Origin: Thalassia testudinum
Lineage: Eukaryota; Streptophyta; Magnoliopsida; Alismatales; Hydrocharitaceae
Length of the DNA stretch: 64,000 nt
Assembly: GCA_037157565.1 (NCBI GenBank)
Contig: JAZHRO010000026.1
Span: 29,936,501-30,000,500, forward strand
Reading direction: 5' to 3'
How positions within the stretch are numbered: position 1 is the first letter of the stretch; every line of letters begins with the position of its first letter. Of the stretch, positions 9,187 to 20,203 are shown piece after piece. The notes under the pieces were generated by a model. It saw nothing but the letters and a program-made list of their open reading frames with translations. It was not told where the DNA came from and made no database searches. Both the position numbers and the translations under genes were made by a program.

Positions 9187-11891
9187 TGATGAGAGCCTCA
9201 TCATGAGCCATAACTAGCTCATTTTGACCCAATAAAGAATATAAAAGCTCCTACATAACCTAGAAGAAGGCCTAACTGAAGGAACAAGTGCTCTGAGAAG
9301 AAAACATGAAATAAAGGTTAAAACTGCAATTTTACCATTGCAGTAGATAAACGGGATTTCTCAGAGGAAAAACATAGGTCAAATGGTCTAAATGAGATAA
9401 AAAGTGGGTTGAGTCAATCAGAAATGGGTTCATGTGCAATCTAAGAACTAAAAGACACTTGGTAACCCTAAAACAGACCCGCTTAAATTAACAAGGTTTC
9501 GGTCAGAATAAAAAGCAAGTAAACCCTCTATAAATCATGGAAAAACATACTCTAGGGTTTAGAACACTTAATTTGGCCTTTGGAACCTAGTTTGACCTAG
9601 ATTAGGGTCCTAGCTCTTCAATTAACCTAATTTGGGTTTTTATGCAAAATATCCAGTCAAACGAGGTCAAACCTGAAATCCAACTTCACCATTGGATTCT
9701 TTAGGTCCAAATTAGGTTTGTACCAAAATTTGGACCTAAGGGGAGGTCATCTTGACCCACTTTGCAATTTAGTACACCCAAATCATAAATAGGTCCCTAT
9801 CTTTTGAATATCCTCGCAGAGAGCCCCCTAGGTTCTTCGCCTTCTTTGCAAACCGGTCCTGCCGCCATTGCTAGGGTAGAACCGAGCTCCGACGAAGTTT
9901 CGAGAGAGAGATTGCTCTCTAATTCCTCAGAGATTCTCTCCCAGAAATGGAAGGGAGATTCTCTGAGGAATTCCCTTCCTTCTAAAGCCAATCAAATTCG
10001 CTGGCGTGAACCCAATCTCTCGTGCGAACGCACGAGAGATTTGGGTATCTTTCTTCCTTCCAACTCCGGCGAGCCGGCTGACCTAATTGCACGTTTTTCA
10101 CGCACTGATAGGAGCGGCCAGCACCTATAAAACACCCCCCGGACCCGGCCGCTCATCTTGAGCTTGGTTTGGCCGAGGTTCCACCCCCAATTCCTCTCCT
10201 CCTGCCCGGCCAAACTCCCAGCAGGCTTCGGCGAGGCCCCCTCCCCTCCCTCTTCGCTCTGCCACAAAACCAGTGGCAGAGTTAACTTCCTGACCTTCCA
10301 CCACGTCGCGCAGTACCAGCGCACACCGCCTCAGCCCCGTCGTCGCCGTCGTCCTCCCCCACTGGGCGTCATCTTCTCCGACGACAGCAGGTACTGCTGT
10401 TCGCCCTCCGTCCCCTTTCGTCCTTACAGTTAGGTTAGAACTCCTCTCCATCCTCTCCTCTCTCTTTTCCCCCTGTTATCTCCCTTGATCGACCCTCGAC
10501 AGACGCTAACCACCTCCATCGTCTTCGCCTCCGACCGCACTCCGGTGAGCCGCCCACACCACTCCAGCCCTCCACACGGCTCGCCAACCACCTCGAAAGC
10601 TCCGCCTCACCTCCAGGAACACACTCCACCCTACCACTGCCACTCTAGCCCTCCACAATCACCCCCCGACCAACCCACCATCTCCGGCCACAGGTTGACC
10701 TAGGCACGCACGCCTAGGCCGACCTGCGGCCTGCAGCACTGCCCACCGCCTTCGCCGTGCCACGGCGAAGGTCGCTAGCTATTATGATTGGGCCGAGAGG
10801 CACGTTTTGTGTATGACAGGGTTTGAGCCGCTGCCGCCATGGACGACCTCTGATGAAGCTCCCACGAAGCTCCAGGCACCCGGTCTTCCAGGCTACAGGT
10901 GCTGCATACTAGCGCGAGTGTCGCGAGGTGAACGAGTCCAGCCAAGCAGCGCTAGCAGAGCCAGCAGCTGCGGGGCAATCGCATGACGAGGCTTCTGCAG
11001 GCGCGCGTGAAGGCGAGACCAGATAGTCCCACATCGTGGGATTGCAACCCTCAGGTACCATATAAGTTGTTTTTGTGTTTTACTCTTATCGCCTTAGTAA
11101 GCACAGGGGTGAGGTCCCTCACTGACCCCACACCCGCCTCGTCCGCGGCCTGACCACGCGGATCTGGCGAATCCGACCCGACCTAGACCTACGCACTCCT
11201 CGCGCATCACACACCTGCAGGTGCGCCTGCTCCCGGGTACGATCCGACCCGATTATGGCTGTGGCTCTGGGAGAGCGGTTTGAGTGAATTGCTTGAGAGA
11301 GAGAGATGCGCGGGTAGAGGGAGAAGGGTTAGGTTTTGCTCCTGTGCAGGCAGGCTGAACGCAGGAGGAGAAGGACTTGGCCGCGAGAAGGAAAAGAAAG
11401 AAAGAAGAAGGAACGGCAGAGAAGAATAGAAGAGGAAGAAACAAGGCAGAGAAGAAGAAGCAAGAAAGAAGCCTTCACAGGAGAAGAAAGAAAAGAGCAA
11501 GCCAGAAGCAAAGGCACAGAGAAGCCAAGTGAAGACTTTGCAGAGATCAGAAGAAGAAAAGAAAGAGCAAAGACTGCAGCAGAAGAAGAAGAATAATCAA
11601 GAAGAAAAGGAGAAATGCTTTTAAGACGTCTGATCTTGTGATCAGACGTCCAATTTCATATTTTTTTGCCCTAACTCCTTTTAATCGCATACATTCATAC
11701 CTGAATTGATATTTTGAGTAAATTAGAGTGTTCAATTACATTTTGATTTAGTGGTAAGTTCCATTTGCTCCCTGTGTTCGACCTCGGATACTCCGGTCTT
11801 CGAGTAATAAAAACTTTGTATTTGTTCGAACGTTTTGTCGGTTATACTACAACATAATACGCTTTAAATCCGCACAAAAACGTTGACAACA
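9187..11891 (+). repeat. Element 2 5' LTR
   Basis: 2705 bp, TGATGAGAG...GACAACA. The first 17 nt can fold (TGATGAG / CTCATCA around AGC). The TATA box at 10124-10134 ends a U3 of about 940 nt. A GC-rich R/U5 stretch follows, then a purine-rich stretch (11280-11600). Open frames in both are compositional. Confidence 0.93.
10124..10134 (+). promoter_or_regulatory. TATA box of element 2 5' LTR
   Basis: CCTATAAAACA just before a C-run, conserved at 17255-17265 in the 3' LTR. Confidence 0.7.
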
Positions 11892-11894
11892 TTT

Positions 11895-11912
11895 TGGCGC
11901 CGTTGCCGGGGA
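11895..11912 (+). other. Element 2 primer binding site (tRNA-Asp)
   Basis: TGGCGCCGTTGCCGGGGA is the reverse complement of the 3' end of plant tRNA-Asp (…CCCCGGCAACGGCGCCA). It lies 3 nt after the LTR. Minus-strand DNA synthesis would start here. Confidence 0.92.
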
Positions 11913-13074
11913 GCAATGCGCAATTTACCACTAGTCTCTACATTCTTTTTATCATATTGAACACTAACTTGCCCTACTTTGCTTTGATGTGATCTTGTAG
12001 GTATTTCATGAGAAAATCTCTCCCGCAAGTCAACCACTCCAGGGCAGGTAATTTCTTTTCTTCCTTAATCATCCCCTAATCTTTGAAAGACAAAAGGAAG
12101 AAAATCAACTTAGGAATCAATTGCCTTCTTTATATAGTAATCACCATCTCTAAGGTAAAACATTTCTTGATTTTGCGAAAATTTCTGCAAATATTCTTGA
12201 AGTTGGAGTGTTTTTTTTTCCCATCCCACAAATTCTTGTGCCTAATTGAAATAACGCTTAATCTCGGCGGACCACACACTTCTTGTTTATAAGTCCAAAG
12301 AGAACTTTTGAAAAAGAAAAAGAGGATTGGAAATAGAACCAAATTAGGGTTTCCACATTAGGGTCTTGAAGCGCTAGTCACACATGCCTGTGTAAAAAGA
12401 AATAAACCCTCCCGCATCAGTGTGCTACCCAAGCCCTTGATTGAAGAAAGTTAAATAAGACAAACCCTAAAATTGAGCTCTAAAATCACTTGAATCTTAA
12501 AATTTTCTTTTGACCTAATAACCTGGGAGTCAAATCAGGGTGATCTCTAGGCTCCGAGCTTAGAATCATTCTGCCATCTATAGGACAGGTCAGGTGAAGT
12601 TGACCCCTTGGGTCAACCAACCTCTAAATTAGGTCACAATACCAAAGACATCTAAAGTTCAAGTGAGAACCCTAAAAGCACCTTTGAAATAAAAAGTGAT
12701 AGACTTAAGAGGTCAAGGTCCCCATTCTGGTTTACCTGGAATCTCAGTGACAAGAGAGGTCGGGTGGGGGAAACCCTGTAACCCGTAGGGACGCTCTACC
12801 GTGTAGGGGTCTTTGTGGGACTCTCCCTCTCTGGCTGCCCAGGTAATTCTCAGGTGGACGATCTTCAGATCCAGGGGTCCATCCGCCCCAAACCTCCATA
12901 GTCATCCTAACATCTTTTGGGTGTCTTGATTGGGTCAAGAACATCTCCAGTCCTGCATCTTTTCTCTGTAGAGCACACACACTCATTTTCAGTGGGACTC
13001 GTTATTCAGATCTGATCTCTTCATAACACATCTTGAGTCAAACTCTGATCTTGATTCCACCACCTGATCCAAAT
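11913..13074 (+). other. Element 2 untranslated leader
   Basis: About 1.16 kb without a supported ORF. An in-frame TTG at 13033 lies just before the ORF, but the first ATG is at 13075. Confidence 0.65.
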
Positions 13075-14706
13075 ATGCAGCTGAACCACCTAGGACTACC
13101 AGTCGAGAAACCTGAATATCGGAGATCCATGAGAGATAAAATCATTGAGGATGCCATGAGATTTTATGAAAATGAAGAAACCTCAACAACAGTAGGAAAC
13201 ATTCAGGTTGATGTCCCAACAACCACAACCTTTGTCATAACTTGTGCCCAAGTACTATTAGCAGAAGCCAACAAAGGATCAACCCGTGACTTGCTCATTA
13301 CTGCATACATTGAGATAGAAAAATTGCATAATAGTGAATACCTTCAATGTATGACAAATCCTCGACTTTGGAAGCAACACCAAGATAGTCTTGAAAAACG
13401 GGAAGAGATAATGAGATTAATAAAACAAGTGATTGATCAGAAATACCCGTACATACCGCCAACAGAGGATGAACTATCTTGGGACAACATCGACGATAAA
13501 TCTGATCTCGGGTTTAGGGCACAAAATGGTTGTGGATTCCCAACCCAGATGGAGTATAATGCACCTGATATTGAAGAAGGTTGGGAAGCTCCAAATGCAG
13601 GAAAAGACCATGATGAACCCATTTTAGAATCCCAAGACTCCTGCAAGTATGAGAGTAGAATTGAACCTCTCGAGGGTGTAAATTCCATCCCTTATTCTGA
13701 TAAGGTGGCCCTCGAAGGTTATTCAGACCTAGATTCTAGTAATTCCACCCACATCCTAAGCCTAGAACCTAGATCTGAAACCTATATTGAAGATTTCAAG
13801 GCCCCATATGAAGAAAATCAATCTCTTAATGAAGAATATGATTCTGGGCCTCGATTTGATGAATATCCCTCGTCAACCTCCTCAGAAGAACTAATCGAGT
13901 TTTCGGAAGTCATGCCAATCTACGATACAGAAACCGAGGACTTGGACGAGCGGGGTTTCGATTGGCTCTGCCCTACTAACCTTGAACCTGAGCCTCTACC
14001 AGATAGGGACACCTTTGTAAGCTCAGAATTAACATTTAGGCTAGATCCCAGTCAGGCTGCTGAATATACAACATATGATTTATTCTATGGTGGAACTCAT
14101 GATCTAGAATCTCATTCAAACTTTGATTTTCGCAAACTCTCCGACGATATCGAATCTGACCATAACATCAGAGAAAATCTGCCTCCTGATTATAACATGT
14201 CAATCTTCTTTGAAGCCACCTGCTCCACATATACAGAACCAATCAAAACCCGTTCCCCACCCCGACCCGCAACCGGACTCAATTTCTATTCGGATTCACC
14301 TCTCACTGAGCCGATTGCAGATGATTCAACTCCATATCTATACCGGGTATCGGACACTGATCAGACCACAAATCAGGAGCCTCCATCCTTTGACCGTCCC
14401 TGTAGGGATTCCACACCTTACATTGATTATTTTTCGGAACCCTACCCCCACCAGGCTGATTCGACTGAGCCCGAACTCGAGTTTTCACTTCCATATCTAT
14501 CAGAACATCACTGCATTTGGTGGGTCCCACATCTGCTAATCTACATCTATCAACCCACCAGACTTATGGGGTTTGGGCTGCATCATCAGCCCACTGATCT
14601 GAACAAGTACCTGGTTGGACCAACCAGGCTCTTAATCAAGGTGCTTGTTTCCCAAAACTCCATTGATTTGACCACTCCCTCTCCACCCCATTTTCCGCTC
14701 GGCTGA
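13075..14706 (+). CDS. Orphan acidic protein of a non-autonomous retrotransposon (543 aa)
   Basis: The ATG at 13075 is chosen because the frame upstream holds only a TTG. Function unknown. Roughly residues 1-135 look folded and helical, with charged amphipathic stretches such as EKREEIMRLIKQVI and several aromatic residues. The rest is strongly acidic, rich in Asp, Glu, Ser, Pro and Tyr, with no Cys/His knuckle, no protease motif and no polymerase or integrase motif. The C-terminal 40 residues turn more hydrophobic (RLLIKVLVSQNSID). No signal peptide is seen. The stop codon TGA overlaps the post-ORF box that follows gag-pol in family C, so the ORF sits exactly where a polyprotein would be. 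It could be a captured or highly diverged Gag-like protein, an accessory protein, or a chance survivor. The open frame in an otherwise recent element favours some function, but selection has not been tested. Confidence 0.65.
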   Translation: MQLNHLGLPVEKPEYRRSMRDKIIEDAMRFYENEETSTTVGNIQVDVPTTTTFVITCAQVLLAEANKGSTRDLLITAYIEIEKLHNSEYLQCMTNPRLWKQHQDSLEKREEIMRLIKQVIDQKYPYIPPTEDELSWDNIDDKSDLGFRAQNGCGFPTQMEYNAPDIEEGWEAPNAGKDHDEPILESQDSCKYESRIEPLEGVNSIPYSDKVALEGYSDLDSSNSTHILSLEPRSETYIEDFKAPYEENQSLNEEYDSGPRFDEYPSSTSSEELIEFSEVMPIYDTETEDLDERGFDWLCPTNLEPEPLPDRDTFVSSELTFRLDPSQAAEYTTYDLFYGGTHDLESHSNFDFRKLSDDIESDHNIRENLPPDYNMSIFFEATCSTYTEPIKTRSPPRPATGLNFYSDSPLTEPIADDSTPYLYRVSDTDQTTNQEPPSFDRPCRDSTPYIDYFSEPYPHQADSTEPELEFSLPYLSEHHCIWWVPHLLIYIYQPTRLMGFGLHHQPTDLNKYLVGPTRLLIKVLVSQNSIDLTTPSPPHFPLG

Positions 14707-14742
14707 AGGCATTAAATTTAGCGCTTAACAGGAGGCAACCCG
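14702..14742 (+). promoter_or_regulatory. Post-ORF box of element 2
   Basis: GCTGAAGGCATTAAATTTAG, then CGCTT and GGAGGCAACCC. It closely matches the family-C box at 44993-45036, including the GGGAGGCAACCC-type tail, and overlaps the ORF stop. Confidence 0.7.
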
Positions 14743-14953
14743 TCATCTCAAAAATAGAGACCCGTCTGATTAGCCGTCTGTACTCCACATCTATTGCACC
14801 TTGAGTTCAGCCTTAGACAGTTGATCCCACCTCTGGTACACGTATCAGAGCTTAAAATCGTTCGCATCAGTCATTCCTGACCCATTCACCCACCCGATAT
14901 ATCCTGTTCTAAGCCCCTGACCTCAACACTAATTCCCACCCTCTGTTTACAAT

Positions 14954-14988
14954 GAGGACATTGCAAAACTTAGGCATGGGGGGGGTGA
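14954..14988 (+). promoter_or_regulatory. Second PPT-like box of element 2
   Basis: GAGGACATTG, then TTAGGCATGGGGGGGG. Nearly the same core as the terminal PPT (AGGCATGGGGGTA). About 1.3 kb upstream of the 3' LTR. Confidence 0.6.
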
Positions 14989-16279
14989 TAAAGTGCATAC
15001 ATACAAAACCAAGAAAAAATCAGAAGGATTCTCACAAAAAATTCACATATGTCAAAAACACAAAAAAATTGAAAAATTACGAAAAAGAACAAAAAAATTG
15101 GGGAGGGAGGAAATGTTGTGAGCCATATAATCATAAGGAGGAGAAAAAGAGCAAAAATGAAGAAAGGAGCACAAAAGGAAAAGAAAAAGAAAAAGTCATT
15201 AGTAAAAGATTAAGGGGTTAACTGAAGTTCTAGACCGAGTCAAGAAAAAGAAAAGAAAAGTGCTACGGAGATATAACAAGAGATTAGCGGGAACGCTGGT
15301 CTTAGGCCTTTTGGGCTAGTATCTTTAGCTTAAAAATTCACGTATCCGTTAAAATCTGGATAATCCTCAAGAGGTTGAGGAAAATGCGAAGCTTGAGTAT
15401 TAGGTCTAAGGCTTAGGAAGTATTCAGCCTCGTTAACTGACCTCCGGTTTGCAGGATTCGGTAACCTAAGCACCCCAAATTCACACACAGTCTGGTTCAG
15501 TGCGCATAAAACATCCAAAACACGCAAGAGCGTTTAATATTCTGAAAAAGTCACCTAGATTAGGAGCGGCCAATCAACACAAGTTGATTTGGACGAGTTC
15601 CCAGCGCGGAGAGGCGAGAAATTCCCCTCGAAGATGCGTAACAACATATCATCTCCTCGGTGCTTGTCTCTTAGGATATTTAAATATCCTACTGGAGGCA
15701 TGTAAGCACTCTGCTGGTTCAGACACCATGGGTGGCATTATCACGAAATGTCAATCGCCAGGGTCTGAATTCGGCCACGGAGCGCCATGGGCGGGATTAT
15801 CTTGAAATCTCGAAAGCCAGGGTTCCGGGGGTTGCCATGGGCGGGATTATCTCGAAATCTCGAAAGCCAGGGACCTTTGAGGATTGATGATGGGGACAAG
15901 GAATCTGATACAGACCGTGTTGAGAAGCTAATCCGAAGCTAGAAATAAAAAAAGAAAAGAGAGAGAAAAGCTCTCCAAACAAATAAATCTTCTATCTCTC
16001 TCTTACAAAAAACGCACCGCAAACTGAACTTAGGCTAAAAATATCTCAAGCACGGGTGCTTTAACCGCGGAGTCCAACAAACCCTAGGTTAGTTTCTGTG
16101 GGCCGTAGAAACCTTTGCAGAAGACTGAGGCTAAAGCGGAACAGGTCCGGATTTTGGTTGGTACTTGAGTACCTCTAGGCCTATTGTCGGCATTCCCACC
16201 TAATCACAAAAGAAAAGGAGAAGCACTTATCATTGTTGACAGACATTTAGGGTCTAGAACGGAAGTTAAAACTTTGAAA
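14989..16279 (+). other. Element 2 3' non-coding region
   Basis: Purine/A-rich from 15000 to 15270, then mixed composition with a short tandem duplication at 15726-15880. No supported gene. Confidence 0.6.
15726..15880 (+). repeat. Three short direct repeats in element 2 3' region
   Basis: The block beginning CCATGGG(C/T)GG.ATTATC recurs at 15726, 15785 and 15835 (spacing 59 and 50), each followed by CGAAAT.TC.A...GCCAGGG. The second and third copies are nearly identical. Confidence 0.75.
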
Positions 16280-16317
16280 TTTTGCTAAGGGACTAGCAAA
16301 AGCTAGGCATGGGGGTA
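16280..16317 (+). promoter_or_regulatory. PPT-proximal hairpin and polypurine tract of element 2
   Basis: Arms TTTTGCTA / TAGCAAAA around AGGGAC (16280-16301), then AGGCATGGGGGTA (16305-16317) abutting the 3' LTR. Confidence 0.78.
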
Positions 16318-19026
16318 TGATGAGAGCCTCATCATGAGCCATAACTAGCTCATTTTGACCCAATAAAGAATATAAAAGCTCCTACATAACCTAGAAGAAG
16401 GCCTAACTGAAGGAACAAGTGCTCTGAGAAGAAAACATGAACTAAAGGTTAAAACTGCAATTTTACCATTGCAGTAGATAAACGGGATTTCTCAGAGGCA
16501 AAACATAGGTCAAATGGTCTAAATGAGATAAAAAGTGGGTTGAGTCAATCAGAAATGGGTTCATGTGCAATCTAAGAACTAAAAGACACTTGGTAACCCT
16601 AAAACAGACCCGCTTAAATTAACAAGGTTCCGGTCAGAATAAAAAGCAAGTAAACCCTCTATAAATCATGGAAAAACATACTCTATGGTTTAGAACACTT
16701 AATTTGGCCTTTGGAACCTAGTTTGACCTAGATTAGGGTCCTAGCTCTTCAATTAACCTAATTTGGGTTTTTACGCAAAATGTCCAGTCAAACGAGATCA
16801 AACCTGAAATCCAACTTCACCATTGGATTCTTTAGGTCCAAATTAGGTTTGTACCAAAATTTGGACCTAAGGGGAGGTCATCTTGACCTACTTTGCAATT
16901 TAGTACACCTAAATCACAAATATGTCCCTATCTTTTGAATATCCTCGCAGAGAGCCCCCTAGGTTCTTCGCCTTCTTTGCAAACCGGTCCTACCGCCATT
17001 GCTAGGGCAGAACCGAGCTCCGACGAAGTTTCGAGAGAGAGATTGCTCTCTAATTCCTCAGAGATTCTCTCCCAGAAATGGAAGGGAGATTCTCTGAGGA
17101 ATTCCCTTCCTTCTAAAGCCAATCAAATTCGCTGGCGTGAACCCAATCTCTCATGCGAACGCACGAGAGATTTGGGTATCTTTCTTCCTTCCAACTCCGG
17201 CGAGCCGGCTGACCTAATTGCGCGTTTTTCACGCACTGCTAGGAGCGGCCAGCACCTATAAAACACCCCCCGGACCCGGCCGCTCATCTTGAGCTTGGTT
17301 TGGCCGAGGTTCCACCCCCAATTCCTCTCCTCCTGCCCCGCCAAACTCCCAGCAGGCTCCGGCGAGGCCCCCTCCCCTCCCTCTTCGCTCTGCCACAAAA
17401 CCAGTGGCAGAGTTAACTTCCTGACCTTCCTCCGTGTCGCGCAGTACCAGCGCACGCCGCCTCAGCCCCGTCGTCGCCGTCGTCCTCCCCCACTGGGTGT
17501 CATCTTCTCCGGCGACAGCAGGTACTGCTGTTCGCCCTCCGTCCCCTTTCGTCCTTACAGTTAGGTTAGAACTCCTCTCCATCCTCTCCTCTCTCTTTTC
17601 CCCCTGTTATCTCCCTTGATCGACCCTCGACAGACGCTAACCACCTCCATTGTCTTCGCCTCCGACCGCACTCCGGCGAGCCGCCCACACCACTCCAGCC
17701 CTCCACATGGCTCGCCAACCACCTCGAAAGCTCCGCCTCACCTCCAGGAACACACTCCACCCTACCACTGCCACTCTAGCCCTCCACAATCACCCCCCAA
17801 CCAACCCACCATCTCCGGCCACAGGTTGACCTAGGCACGCACGCCTAGGCCGACCTGCGGCCTGCAGCACTGCCCACCGCCTTCGCCGTGCCACAGCGAA
17901 GGTCGCTAGCTATTCTGATTGGGCCGAGAGGCGCGTTTTGTGTATGACAGGGTTTGAGCCGCTGCCGCCATGGACGACCTCTGATGAAGCTCCCACGAAG
18001 CTCCAAGCACCCGGTCTTCCAGGCTACAGGTGCTGCATACTAGCGCGAGTGTCGCGAGGTGAACGAGTCCAGCCAAGGAGCGCTAGCAGAGCCAGCAGCT
18101 GCGGGGCAATCGCACGACGAGGCTTCTGCAGGCGCGCGTGAAGGCGAGACCAGATAGTCCCACATCGTGGGATTGCAACCCTCAGGTACCATATAAGTTG
18201 TTTTTGTGTTTTACTCTTATCGCCTCAGTAAGCACAGGGGTGAGGTCCCTCACTGACCCCACACCCGCCTCGTCCGCGGCCTGACCACGCAGATCTGGCG
18301 AATCCGACCCGACCTAGACCTACGCACTCCTCGCGCATCACACACCTGCAGGTGCGCCTGGTCCCGGGTACGATCCGACCCGATTATGGCTGTGGCTCTG
18401 GGAGAGCGGTTTAAGTGAATTGCTTGAGAGAGAGAGATGCGCGGGTAGAGGGAGAAGGGTTAGGTTTTGCTCCTGTGCAGGCAGGCTAAACGTAGGAGGA
18501 GAAGGACTTGGCCGCGAGAAGGAAAAGAAAGAAAGAAAGAAGAAGGAACGGCAGAGAAGAATAGAAGAGGAAGAAACAAGGCAGAGAAGAAGAAGCAAGA
18601 AAGAAGCCTTCGCAGGAGAAGAAAGAAAAGAGCAAGCCAGAAGCAAAGGCACAGAGAAGCCAAGTGAAGACTTTGCAGAGATCAGAAGAAGAAAAGAAAG
18701 AGCAAAGACTGCAGCAGAAGAAGAAGAATAATCAAGAAGAAAAGGAGAAATGCTTTTAAGACGTCTGATCTTGTGATCAGACGTCCAATTTCATATTTTT
18801 TTGCCCTAACTCCTTTTAATCGCATACATTCATACCTGAATTGATATTTTGAGTAAATTAGAGTGTTCAATTACATTTTGATTTAGTGGTAAGTTCCATT
18901 TGCTCCCTGTGTTCGACCTCGGATACTCCGGTCTTCGAGTAATAAAAACTTTGTATTTGTTCGAACGTTTTGTCGGTTATACTACAACATAATACGCTTT
19001 AAATCCGCACAAAAACGTTGACAACA
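16318..19026 (+). repeat. Element 2 3' LTR
   Basis: 2709 bp, a copy of 9187-11891 with about 45 differences by eye and one extra GAAA unit near 18530. Ends ...GACAACA followed by GCGAG. Confidence 0.93.
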
Positions 19027-20203
19027 GCGAGGACGAAGGAGAGAGAGATGCCGGTTGGTATTGCATGACGCGGAGGAAGATGAGGAAGGAGAATCCGCCA
19101 TTAGTATTGCGGGCGGACGATGAAGGAGGCCAGAAGAGGTCGCTGGACATCGAGGACCTATTCGACCAGAGAGGAGGGATGAAGTAGAGGGATTCCAGGC
19201 CAAATTCAAGCGTAGGGAAGACGGGTAGGCCAAGGGGATCCTTATATAGGCTCCAGGGAGTTGGTTTAGCTTGGGAATCAAGCTTTGCGAGCTTGGAATG
19301 CTCGCCAGAGTTGGAAACTCATAAGATACCCAAATCTCTCATGTGATCGCATGAGAGATTGGGAGGGTTATGGAGATTGAAACTTGATTCGTTGGAAAGA
19401 GAACTTCTCAAGGAATCTCCCTTCTAATTTTGGAAGGCATTCATTGATCAGAGAAGTTCTCTTCAATCAAAGGTCGTCAGAGAAGGATTCCTTCGCGATA
19501 ATGGTGGAGGGACTTATTTGCAAAGAGTGACGACAAAGGTAGGGGCTTGTTTGTAAGGAATTCAAAAGTTAGGGGCATGTGTGTGAGAAAAAAGACTCAA
19601 ACTGGACCAAATTGCAAATTAGGTCTAGATGATCTCAGATTGGGTCCAAGTTTTGATACAAACCTAATTTGGACCTAAGGAATCCAATGGTGAAGTTGGA
19701 TTTTGATTTTGACCAAGTTTGACTTAGGAATTTATGCAAAAACCTAAATTAGGGCAATTGTCTATTTAAGACTCTATCTTTAGTCAAGACGGGTTCTGAT
19801 GGTCAAATTGAAGCTACCAAACCCTAGATAATACTTTTCTATGATTTTTAGAGGGTTTAGGTCGACTTTATTCTGGCCAGAGCCTCAGTGGATCAAGCGG
19901 GTCTGTTTTTAGGATTTCAGATGTCATTTAATTCTTAAAATGTGAGAAAACCTATTTCTGTCTACACGGACCCACTTGTTAGACATTTATGGCCATTTAA
20001 CTTTTGATTAACCCCTGAGAAATCCCATGATTGTTCTGCAATTGAGATATGCTATTAAAATTGTAATTTTACCCCTGTTTTCTTGTTATTCTCTCAGAAT
20101 GCATTTGCAGTGAACTAGGGTCCTCTGGCGGTTATGTAGGAGCATTTAATGATGGAACATGACTAAATAAAGTTAGATCTGACTGATGATAACGTTATCA
20201 TCA
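19027..20203 (-). mobile_element. Element 0 5' LTR, U3 piece
   Basis: Related on the minus strand to the element-2 U3; for example, the 'caatctctcatg.gatcgcatgagag' region and the stretch before it are shared in reverse. The minus-strand LTR starts at 20203 with the perfect palindrome TGATGATAACGTTATCATCA. 19027-19031 is the right copy of the element-2 GCGAG duplication. GTGTG at 20204-20208 may be the element-0 target duplication; its partner is outside the window. Confidence 0.75.
19240..19250 (-). promoter_or_regulatory. TATA box of element 0 5' LTR
   Basis: Minus strand CCTATATAAGG, about 960 nt from the U3 start, the same distance as in element 2. Confidence 0.55.

Larger units (their letters stand above)
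9187..19026 (+). mobile_element. Element 2: structurally complete non-autonomous LTR retrotransposon
   Basis: A 9840-bp element with LTRs 9187-11891 and 16318-19026, a perfect tRNA-Asp PBS (11895), a PPT (16305-16317) and an exact GCGAG duplication (9182-9186 and 19027-19031). It lacks gag, protease, RT and integrase. Its interior holds one intact ORF of unknown function (13075-14706). By eye the LTRs differ at about 45 positions, mostly transitions, plus a 4-bp indel, so it is fairly recent. Its LTR is related to that of element 0, into which it inserted. Confidence 0.93.

Noticed and set aside
11207..11600. Lys/Glu/Arg-rich open frames (and 18338-18731)
   Set aside because: Purine-rich LTR segment present in both element-2 LTRs; low-complexity translation.
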